NCBI GenBank assembly: GCA_020853705.1
Contig: JADYYK010000265.1
Span: forward strand, 1-52,296
DNA from: Deltaproteobacteria bacterium
GTDB lineage: Bacteria > Myxococcota_A > Polyangia > Haliangiales > JADYYK01
Direction of reading: 5' to 3'
DNA: 52,296 nucleotides
Positions 18,905 through 25,560 of this stretch are shown here, in pieces. Position 1 is the stretch's first letter, and each line of letters starts with the position of its first letter. The notes below the pieces were generated by a model, which was not told the origin of the DNA, did no database searches, and saw only the letters and a list, made by a program, of their open reading frames with translations. The translations under genes were made by a program, and so were the position numbers.

Positions 18905-20020
18905 CTACTCCGGTCGGCCCGAGTGCAGCAGGCTGCGGCCGAACGGCGTGTCGAGCCCGAGGAACTCGACGAAGGCGTCGCCGAGCGCCGGAGCGCCGTC
19001 GAAGTCGCCCGACACCTCCATGCTGCCGGCCCACAAATTGGCGGGGAACACCACCATCTCCTGGCCCGGCACCGGGGCCCGCAGGATCAGCGTGCCACGG
19101 CCGGGCACCTCGAGCGCCCAGCCGGTGGGGTAGACCGTCCCGGTGCGTGGGCTGCGCCAGGTCTCGCCAGACTCGAGCACGCCGAGCTGGTTGACGACGA
19201 TGGGTGTGACGCCGCCCCCGGGCTCCTCGACGACCGCGAACGAACCCGGGGCCAGGTTCCACCTGCGGTCGAAGATGAGGCCGATCTCGAGCTGGTGGCC
19301 GCTGCCGAGCTGGACCCCGAACCAGACCCAGCCCGCCAGGTGGTCGGTGTACATGAAGCCCCACTCGTGCTTGAGCCATGCGGTGCCCGAGACCGCGCGC
19401 GCCTTCCCGTTCACCGTCAAGGTGCCCCGCGCGGTCAGCAGCGGGATCGAGTAGTAGTAGTGGGCCGACCGGGGCGGCACGTCGAGGTAGCCCCGCTTCC
19501 CCAGCAGTGCTGGCGCGGTGGCCGGGTCCATGCGCAGGGTCAGGTGCTGGTGGCGTGTCCGCGCGTCGAGGGTGAAGCCATCGCCAGCGGCGGCGGCGCG
19601 CCACGAGTCGTGGCGCAGCGCCAGGCGGGTGTTGCTCGCCGAGGCGGCCCAGGTGTCGGGGTAGCTGTGCTTCTCGCGCACGTCGAAGCGACCGGCGGCG
19701 CGATCTGTGACGGTGAAGTAGGCGACGTGGAACGGGTCCACGAACCAGCGCACGGGCAGGAACCAGAGCTTGTCGCGGTCGGTGTGCTGGCGGACGAAGC
19801 CGAGGAAGAAGTCATGACGCCCGCCGGCGGCGTCGATGAGGTGGCCGTGGAAGTGCCACCACTCGGTCTGTGCGTCACCATGGCCGGCGTGATCGCGCGG
19901 CAGACGGACCGGCACCTTGGGGTCCGCGCCGCGCAAGGTGTGGCGCGTGCATGCGGTGACGGTGACCAGCGCCAGGGCCAGCGCCATCACCTGGGCCAGC
20001 GCCAGGGCGAGGCGCCTCAC
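18905..20020 (-). CDS. CrtC/AttH-like lipoprotein (carotenoid hydratase-type fold)
   Basis: This encodes 371 residues. The GTG start at 20020 overlaps the stop of the FAD enzyme gene (GTGA). A signal peptide ends in a lipobox (VTVTAC). The family signature TEWWHFHGHL and a later TAWLKHEWG match the double-lipocalin CrtC/AttH group, which includes hydroxyneurosporene synthase. With a carotene-desaturase-like partner it may hydrate or isomerise a polyene lipid at the membrane. Many AttH-like proteins have no known reaction, so the carotenoid link depends on the neighbour. Confidence 0.85.
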   Translation of the reverse strand: MRRLALALAQVMALALALVTVTACTRHTLRGADPKVPVRLPRDHAGHGDAQTEWWHFHGHLIDAAGGRHDFFLGFVRQHTDRDKLWFLPVRWFVDPFHVAYFTVTDRAAGRFDVREKHSYPDTWAASASNTRLALRHDSWRAAAAGDGFTLDARTRHQHLTLRMDPATAPALLGKRGYLDVPPRSAHYYYSIPLLTARGTLTVNGKARAVSGTAWLKHEWGFMYTDHLAGWVWFGVQLGSGHQLEIGLIFDRRWNLAPGSFAVVEEPGGGVTPIVVNQLGVLESGETWRSPRTGTVYPTGWALEVPGRGTLILRAPVPGQEMVVFPANLWAGSMEVSGDFDGAPALGDAFVEFLGLDTPFGRSLLHSGRPE

Positions 20021-21519
20021 GCCGCCGCCGCCACCGCGCCGAGGACCTTGTCGGCGGCGCTCAGCCCGGTGCGCACGGCGGTCTCCATGCACGGAAAGTC
20101 GAGCTCGCTGCGCACCCAGTCGCCAGCCAGGAACAGGTTGGCGAGCGGCGTCCGCGCGTGGGGGCGGAAGCGGTTGATCCCGGGCTCGGTGTAGAAGTAG
20201 AGCTGATCGGGCGAGTGGTGGCGGACCACCTGCCAGTGCAGCACGCCCTCGCGGTCGAGCTGCTCGGCGCCGGGGACGTGGCGCAGGTTGCGCAGACACT
20301 GCGCGAGCAGGCGCTCGTCGCTCCAGTGCTCGAAGCCGGTCTCCTGGCCGACGAAGTGCAGCACCGCGCCATAGCGCGGGTCCTCGCGGTAGTCGCGCGC
20401 CAGGTGCTTGTTGTCGACCAGGTAGGGCAGCGGGCCATCCAGCCCGCCGAGCGCGCCGGGGTAGCGCCGGGTCAGCGCCGCGCGGTGCCAGATCTGCAGC
20501 GCCAGCGGCCGCACCCCGCGCAGGTTGCGCACGCCCGCGAAGGCGGGGATCGACCAGAACGCGGTGTCGCCCGGGTTGAGCTCCTGGAACGCGGTCGCCG
20601 GCAGCGTGGTGATGAGGTAGTCGAAGTCGCGGTCGACGCGCTCGGTGCCGGGCTTGATCGGGATGGCGCCCGCGAAGGCGGAGCGGTGCCGGCTGTGCTG
20701 GTCGTGGCCGCCGGAGTCCGGCTCGCCGAAGCTGACGCCGACCGCGCGCCCGTGGTCGACATGGATCGCGGTCAGCTTCTTCATCATCTCGAACTCGCCG
20801 CCCAGGCGGGCGAAGTACTCCAGCACCGGCTGCCAGAAGCGCTCGCTCATGCCGCCGTCGACGAAGGCATAGCGTGCGCTCTTGTAGTCGCGGCCCATCT
20901 CCCGGGTCGCCTTGAGCATGCTGTAGGCGCTGATCTCGCCTGGCCAGTTGAGCTGCGCGGTGCGCGAGGCCAGGAAGATGCTGGTCTTCACGATCGACGG
21001 CCGCAGGCCGTTGGCCAGGCACAGCGTCGTGAAGCACACGTCGTCGAACTGCTCGAGCTCCTGCAGGCCCAGGAAGAGCCCTGCGTTGCGGGTCACGAAG
21101 CTGGCGACGTTGGCCTTCTCGGCCCCGGTCAGCCCGCTGTAGCCCAGCGCGGCGGCCAGCATCGCGATCGGGTTGCGGCGCAGGTGCAGGGTGTGGACGC
21201 GCTGGTCGCGCGGCTCGTAGAGGTGGGTCTCACCGCCGTTCCAGCTCAGCCGGGCGCGGGTGTCGACCCCGGCGCGCTCGAGCAGCGCCAGCAGCTCGCG
21301 GTACCAGCCGATGACCACGTGCTGCCCGTGATCGATGTAGCGCCCCTCGCTGTCGCGCCACGACGCCGCCTTGCCGCCGAGGTGGTGCCCCAGCGCGGCC
21401 AGGCGTACGCGCAGCCGCGCGCCGCCGCGCTCGACCAGGCGGGCTGCAGCTGCCAGGCCGGCAGGGCCGGCGCCGACCACCAGCACGCGGGTCCGCTCAT
21501 CGCTCGGGGCTCCAGCCAT
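20017..21519 (-). CDS. FAD-dependent carotene-desaturase-like oxidoreductase
   Basis: This encodes 500 residues. The N-terminal dinucleotide motif GAGPAGLAAA is followed by GGKAASWRDSEGRYIDHGQH, which is close to zeta-carotene/phytoene desaturase and hydroxysqualene dehydroxylase proteins. The C-terminus has the second FAD motif (NLFLAGDWV...MLTA-like, METAVRTG). The expected substrate is a membrane polyene or triterpene. ATG 21519 has AGGGG about 8 bases upstream, while ATG 21588 would add 23 residues. The gene overlaps the CrtC-like lipoprotein gene by 4 bases. No phytoene or squalene synthase is nearby, so the precise substrate is open. Confidence 0.87.
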   Translation of the reverse strand: MAGAPSDERTRVLVVGAGPAGLAAAARLVERGGARLRVRLAALGHHLGGKAASWRDSEGRYIDHGQHVVIGWYRELLALLERAGVDTRARLSWNGGETHLYEPRDQRVHTLHLRRNPIAMLAAALGYSGLTGAEKANVASFVTRNAGLFLGLQELEQFDDVCFTTLCLANGLRPSIVKTSIFLASRTAQLNWPGEISAYSMLKATREMGRDYKSARYAFVDGGMSERFWQPVLEYFARLGGEFEMMKKLTAIHVDHGRAVGVSFGEPDSGGHDQHSRHRSAFAGAIPIKPGTERVDRDFDYLITTLPATAFQELNPGDTAFWSIPAFAGVRNLRGVRPLALQIWHRAALTRRYPGALGGLDGPLPYLVDNKHLARDYREDPRYGAVLHFVGQETGFEHWSDERLLAQCLRNLRHVPGAEQLDREGVLHWQVVRHHSPDQLYFYTEPGINRFRPHARTPLANLFLAGDWVRSELDFPCMETAVRTGLSAADKVLGAVAAAA

Positions 21520-21720
21520 GCCGGCGTCCCCTAGCAAGGCTCGTTCCGCGTCGCGCGCGCGCAGTCGCGGGGGGTTCGGCCTGGCCATCAACGACGGTTC
21601 ACGACGCCGCTGTGTCCGCGCGTTGACTCCAGTGGCGTACGGTGAACGCCGGCGCTGGCGCGGCAACCAACGGACGGAAGCCGCGCGCTCGGCCGTCGCG
21701 CGCGGGTTCACGGAGACGGC

Positions 21721-21954
21721 ATGCAGGACAAACAGGGACTCAGCCGGCGTCAGGCGCTGGCGACGATGGCGGGCGCTGGTGCGGGGGTCGCGCTGGCGGC
21801 CGCGCCTGGCTGCGCCAGCCTGCCGCGCGCGGGCAAGGATCCCGCGATCCACCTCTGCGACCACCGCTTCTGTCGCTACTACCGCGCCGACCGCGGCGGC
21901 GGCACCTGGGGCCGCTGCGGCCTGCCGCTGCGCGACCTCGGGGGCTCACCATGA
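21721..21954 (+). CDS. tiny Tat-signal protein with Cys motif
   Basis: This encodes 77 residues. SRRQALAT is a twin-arginine motif, followed by an Ala/Gly hydrophobic stretch and APGCA (possible lipobox). The exported part is only about 45 residues and carries CDHRFCRYYRA and GRCGLPL. The pattern recalls a truncated high-potential iron-sulfur protein, but one cluster ligand would be missing unless the lipobox Cys is used. Tat export fits a protein that folds with a cofactor in the cytoplasm. It overlaps the next gene as ATGA, so the pair is co-translated. Family unknown. Confidence 0.65.
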   Translation: MQDKQGLSRRQALATMAGAGAGVALAAAPGCASLPRAGKDPAIHLCDHRFCRYYRADRGGGTWGRCGLPLRDLGGSP

Positions 21955-22499
21955 GCGCACGAGCTGCTGGGGGCCGCGTCGCCGGGGCCCGGCGCGCGGG
22001 CCTGGCGGCCGGCCTGGTCGCGGCGGCGCTGGTGTCCGCTGGTGCCAGGGTGGCGCATGCCGAGGAGGGGCTGTTCGTGGCCCGGGCCCTCGGCGGCATC
22101 GCCGCGGCTGACGGCGACGCGCACGCCGGCGGGGCCTTGCTGGTCAGCTCCGACCTCGCCCTGCGCGAGCGCGACGGCATCATCGGCGAGGTGTCCTTCA
22201 CGTTTCACCAGGGCACCCGCATGGGCCTCGGCCTGGGCGAGAAGCACGTGTTCTTCGAGGACGCGACCCGCCGCGTGTACGGCTACCTCGCGCCCGAGCT
22301 GTTCATGGTCTGGCCCGACGACGGCCCCCGGCGCATCGATCTCGCCGGGCGCGCGGGGTTCGGCGTCGAGTACCTCTTCATGTGGGGCCTCGGGGTGGTG
22401 CTGGAGGCGGGCGCGGTGGTGCCCGCGGGCCTGGGCGACGCGCGGGCAGGACAGGGCGCCTCGACCGCGCTCTCGGCCGGGCTGTACATGGAGTTCTGA
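21951..22499 (+). CDS. secreted outer-membrane-like protein
   Basis: This encodes 182 residues. ATG 21951 overlaps the preceding stop. A signal peptide is cut near VAHAEE (about residue 38). The rest alternates hydrophobic and polar residues and ends in YMEF, a C-terminal aromatic as in outer-membrane barrels. It has no named family. Its tight coupling to the Tat-exported micro-protein suggests a shared envelope function. Confidence 0.68.
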   Translation: MSARAAGGRVAGARRAGLAAGLVAAALVSAGARVAHAEEGLFVARALGGIAAADGDAHAGGALLVSSDLALRERDGIIGEVSFTFHQGTRMGLGLGEKHVFFEDATRRVYGYLAPELFMVWPDDGPRRIDLAGRAGFGVEYLFMWGLGVVLEAGAVVPAGLGDARAGQGASTALSAGLYMEF

Positions 22500-22503
22500 C
22501 GCG

Positions 22504-23706
22504 CTACATCGCCAGCAGGCCCTGGATCAGGCCGACCACGCCGCCGAGCACGCCCCCGATGATGATGAGGGTGAGCTCGTCCTCCTCGAACAGACCGCGC
22601 AGCACCCGCTCGAACTCGGGCTTGGGCAGCGCCGCCAGCTTGGACTCGATGGTGTGGGCGATGTCGAGCTTGCGCTCCAGGTAGGGCTCGAGCTCAGGGC
22701 CGAGGTCGGGGATGCGGGCGAGGATGCGTTGCGTGACCAGCTGCTCGAGCTGCTTCAGCACCGCGGGCTCGATCTGGATGGGCAGGAGCGGCGCGACCTT
22801 GGCCCACTCGGTCTGCAGGCGCTCGGTCACCACCTCGGCGATGAGGCGCGCCATGCGCTCGCCCCCGGGGCCCTCGGTGACCAGGCGCATCAGGTTCTTC
22901 GGCGTCAGGATCTGCTCCGCCGCGATGCGCCCGTAGTCGCGCGCGATCTCGGCCTGGCGCCGCGCGAACACGCCCTGGTAGGTGACGACCCCGAGGTACC
23001 GCGTCGGCTGCTGGGGCCGGAACACCATCTGCAGCGCCAGCCAGTTGGTGGCCAGCCCGACGACGACGCCGACCACGGGCATGGTCCACCAGATCCCGAA
23101 CAGGCCCCAGGAGGCGGCCTGCAGTAGCCCGATCAGGAAGCCGAACACCCCGCCCGAGTACTCGATGAAGCGCAGCTCCTTGTGGCCGATGCGCTTGAAC
23201 ATCATGACCAGCCGGCTGGTGTTGTCCCCGGTCAGCTGCCGCGTCACCAGCGCGCGCAGATCGAGCAGCTCGTCGGACAGCCCCTGCAGGCGGTCGAACA
23301 GCTCGCGCGCGGCCTGCCGGGTCTGCTCGCGGACCTGGGCCACGATCCCCTCGCGCAGCGGCTCGGGCAGCGCGTCCCAGGCGCCCGGGCGCAGAAGCTC
23401 CGCCGCCTCACGCGCCAGGGCGCGGACCTCGGCGTCGAGGCTGCGCTCGAGCAGCGCCTCCATCTCCGCCGGATCGAGCCGGCGCGCCATCTCGCGCGGC
23501 GAGATCAGCCGCTCGGTCAGCATGCGCGCGACGTCGTCGGCGAACTTGAGCGCCTTGCGCGGCAGGATCCCCTGCCAGCCGATGGGCCCCACGCCGCGGA
23601 ACTTCAGGGGCTGGAAGATCATCACCAGCGCCTGCCAGTTGGTCAGCCAGCCGACGAAGGCCGCCACCAGGGGTACGCTCAGCACGACGACGACGGTGTG
23701 CGACAT
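22504..23706 (-). CDS. DUF445-family membrane protein
   Basis: This 400-residue DUF445 (YheB/YjiN group) protein has transmembrane segments near the N-terminus, in the middle (about 180-235) and at the very C-terminus. The typical WLTNWQALVMIFQPLKF is present and is echoed by a second copy, LATNWLALQMVFRP, so the protein has an internal duplication. The middle is helical and may be periplasmic. ATG 23706 has AGGAGA upstream. The function of the family is not established. The stop lies 4 bases from the convergent gene. Confidence 0.85.
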   Translation of the reverse strand: MSHTVVVVLSVPLVAAFVGWLTNWQALVMIFQPLKFRGVGPIGWQGILPRKALKFADDVARMLTERLISPREMARRLDPAEMEALLERSLDAEVRALAREAAELLRPGAWDALPEPLREGIVAQVREQTRQAARELFDRLQGLSDELLDLRALVTRQLTGDNTSRLVMMFKRIGHKELRFIEYSGGVFGFLIGLLQAASWGLFGIWWTMPVVGVVVGLATNWLALQMVFRPQQPTRYLGVVTYQGVFARRQAEIARDYGRIAAEQILTPKNLMRLVTEGPGGERMARLIAEVVTERLQTEWAKVAPLLPIQIEPAVLKQLEQLVTQRILARIPDLGPELEPYLERKLDIAHTIESKLAALPKPEFERVLRGLFEEDELTLIIIGGVLGGVVGLIQGLLAM

Positions 23707-23760
23707 CGCGGGCTCTCCTGGCGCCCCGACCTGATGGTGCCGGAGCCAGGGCCGCTGCCC

Positions 23761-23774
23761 CTGATCAGGGTCAA
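23761..23774. promoter_or_regulatory. FNR/DNR-like inverted repeat upstream of DUF445 gene
   Basis: CTGAT-CAGG-GTCAA lies 55 bases before the DUF445 start. It matches TTGAT-N4-ATCAA with two substitutions, and no strong -10 hexamer is seen at the expected distance. It is also downstream of the cytochrome operon. Confidence 0.35.
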
Positions 23775-23791
23775 GTCCGCCGGTCGTCAGG

Positions 23792-23808
23792 GCCCCTGGC
23801 CAGGGCCA
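23792..23808. terminator. palindromic hairpin after the cytochrome operon
   Basis: CCCTGGCCAGGG (23794-23805) is a perfect 12-base palindrome in a longer G+C stem with a bulge, about 15 bases past the stop of the DUF3570 gene. It may end the minus-strand operon. No U-tract follows. Confidence 0.3.
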
Positions 23809-23822
23809 GGGCTGGTCACGGG

Positions 23823-24914
23823 CTAGAGCTCGAGGTCGAGCCCCAGGCCCCCGAGCCAGGCGTGCCGGGTCGGCAACGTCGGGAAGTCGGGGTAGCTGTT
23901 CCACATCCGGCCCAGCTCACCGACGAACCTCGCCCGTCCCGCGCTCCACTCGAGGTGCAGCTGGAGGCGCAGGTTGCGCAGCTGCGAGAGCTCGGCGTCC
24001 GCGGTGCGGTAGCCTGGGACGCCATCACCACCGCTCTGGTAGTGCGAGCTGTAGAAGGACGCGCCGCGCTGCAGAGTGGCCCGGGCCTCGGCGCGAACCA
24101 GGAGACGACTCGCGAGCTGCTCGGTGACGACGGCGAGGTCGACGGTGTGCGCCTGGACGTCCCAGCTGTCACCCGAGAGGCGGTAGCCCGCGTGCAGCGC
24201 GCTGCTGTCAGCGAACGCCCGCGACAGCCGCAGCGCGGCTGCGCCGGTGAGGCGGCGCGCCGGGGCTCGCTCCGGGAGCGCGACGCGTTCGCCGCCGAGG
24301 TCGACGCCGACGTAGCGGTACGGGTTGGCGAAGCAGCCGAGGCGGGCGCTGCAGTCGTACGCCGTCGCGGTCGCCAGCGCCGTGACGACCAGCGACCGCG
24401 TGAAGATCTGGGTCCAGCCGAGGTCGAGTCGGTGCCCGAGCGCATGTTCGGAGAAGGCGTGGCTGCCAGTGAGGCCGATGCTCTCGGCGAGCAGCTGATA
24501 ACGCGCCGAGGCGCGCACCATGCGCGACAGCAACTCCCTGGTGACGCCCAGCGAGGGCGAGTGCACGACGTGGTCGGGCTCGGCGCTGACGGTGTAGCCG
24601 ACCTCGACCTCGGTCTCTGGCGACAGCTCCTTCGAGGCGGTCAGCCCACCCTGGTGCCGGCGCTCGGAGAACCTGGTCGCGGCGGACACCGCGTCGATGG
24701 TCAGGGCCTGGGTCGCCCCGCTGACGACATCGAGCCCATACTCGGCGGTCACCGTGGTGTCGCGCAGTTCGCGCTCGTCGCGGAGCGCGGGCGACACGAC
24801 CGTGATGCGCTCGTCGCTGTACAGGTGCACGCGCGAGCTCGCGCTGTGGGTGATCGCCCTGCCACAGCCCGCGCTGGACAAGGTCAGGACCGCGACAGCT
24901 AGCGGCAGCCGCAT
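23823..24914 (-). CDS. DUF3570-family outer-membrane protein
   Basis: This encodes 363 residues with an N-terminal export signal (SSAGC may be a lipobox). The start SSRVHLYSDERITVVSP, then DVVSGATQ and DAVSAATR, matches DUF3570, a predicted outer-membrane beta-barrel. The C-terminus GLGLDLEL fits a barrel end. It overlaps the DUF4266 gene by 16 bases. The DUF4266-DUF3570 pair is usually found together, often beside ApbE or thioredoxin-like genes; neither is present here. It is the last gene of the Fur-linked operon. Confidence 0.82.
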   Translation of the reverse strand: MRLPLAVAVLTLSSAGCGRAITHSASSRVHLYSDERITVVSPALRDERELRDTTVTAEYGLDVVSGATQALTIDAVSAATRFSERRHQGGLTASKELSPETEVEVGYTVSAEPDHVVHSPSLGVTRELLSRMVRASARYQLLAESIGLTGSHAFSEHALGHRLDLGWTQIFTRSLVVTALATATAYDCSARLGCFANPYRYVGVDLGGERVALPERAPARRLTGAAALRLSRAFADSSALHAGYRLSGDSWDVQAHTVDLAVVTEQLASRLLVRAEARATLQRGASFYSSHYQSGGDGVPGYRTADAELSQLRNLRLQLHLEWSAGRARFVGELGRMWNSYPDFPTLPTRHAWLGGLGLDLEL

Positions 24915-25108
24915 GACGCGCCCTCGCCTCCCGATGCGCCGATGGCGCTCTCGCGAAGGTCAGCCACGTGGGCCTCGAAGGCCGCGTCGAGCGCCGGCTT
25001 GACCTGCATCGAGCGCTGCATCAGCCGGCCCCGCTGGTAGGCCGCGATCTTGGCGCAGCCCGACACCAGCAGGATGCTGCACGCGAGGAGCGTGCGGAGC
25101 AGCCTCAT
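24899..25108 (-). CDS. DUF4266 small lipoprotein
   Basis: This encodes 69 residues. The lipobox is LVSGC (Cys18). The hallmark YQRGRLMQRSMQVKP and the C-terminal SCGC are those of DUF4266. Such proteins accompany DUF3570 barrels, and the exposed Cys pair may bind metal or receive a modification. ATG 25108 overlaps the preceding stop as ATGA. It acts in the periplasm or at a membrane. The biochemical role of the family is not established. Confidence 0.85.
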   Translation of the reverse strand: MRLLRTLLACSILLVSGCAKIAAYQRGRLMQRSMQVKPALDAAFEAHVADLRESAIGASGGEGASCGCR

Positions 25109-25560
25109 GGGCCCTCCTCCTCACCGAGCGCGGTCGCGGCCCACGCCCGGAGGCGGCGATAGTCGAAGTCCTCGGTGTCCGCGAACACCTCGACACCGGC
25201 ATGACCGTCGCCCCCGGCGCGGACCGCGAGCGGCTGGGTGAGCAGCAGGCTGTGCGCCGCGCGGTCGACGCCGAGGAGGAAGGCCGAGGCCTGCAGGAAG
25301 TTGTGGCGCTCCTCGGCCCCGGTGAGGGGCGCGTCGAGGAAGGTGTCTGCGCTGTCCATGCGGTGGCGATGGACCGCGAACAACGAGAGCGGTCGCGCGG
25401 CGTTGCCGTGGCAGCTCGGGTTGGCACACCTCGCGGTCAACACGGGCTGCGCCGTCACGACGAAGGCCGCGACGCCGCCGACGACGGGCAGGGGCTGCGC
25501 CTCGGGCTCCGCGCCGACGCACCCCGCCACGGCCAGCAAGACGATCACCGCCCATCTCAT
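25105..25560 (-). CDS. small cytochrome-like lipoprotein with CX4CH motif
   Basis: This encodes 151 residues. The signal peptide ends in a lipobox (VAGC, Cys14). CANPSCHG is a CX4CH motif, a spaced variant of the c-type heme site that also occurs twice in the next gene upstream. The region after it (AVHRHRMDSADTF...LLLTQPLA) parallels the first module of that larger protein, so this looks like a detached or duplicated module. Heme attachment to CX4CH is uncertain. ATGA overlaps on both sides put it firmly in the operon. Confidence 0.72.
   Translation of the reverse strand: MRWAVIVLLAVAGCVGAEPEAQPLPVVGGVAAFVVTAQPVLTARCANPSCHGNAARPLSLFAVHRHRMDSADTFLDAPLTGAEERHNFLQASAFLLGVDRAAHSLLLTQPLAVRAGGDGHAGVEVFADTEDFDYRRLRAWAATALGEEEGP

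Noticed and set aside
21520..21864. N-terminal extension of the FAD enzyme up to 21864
   Set aside because: The extension is Arg-rich, has no domain and spans the region that must hold the divergent promoter. ATG 21519 has a good Shine-Dalgarno.
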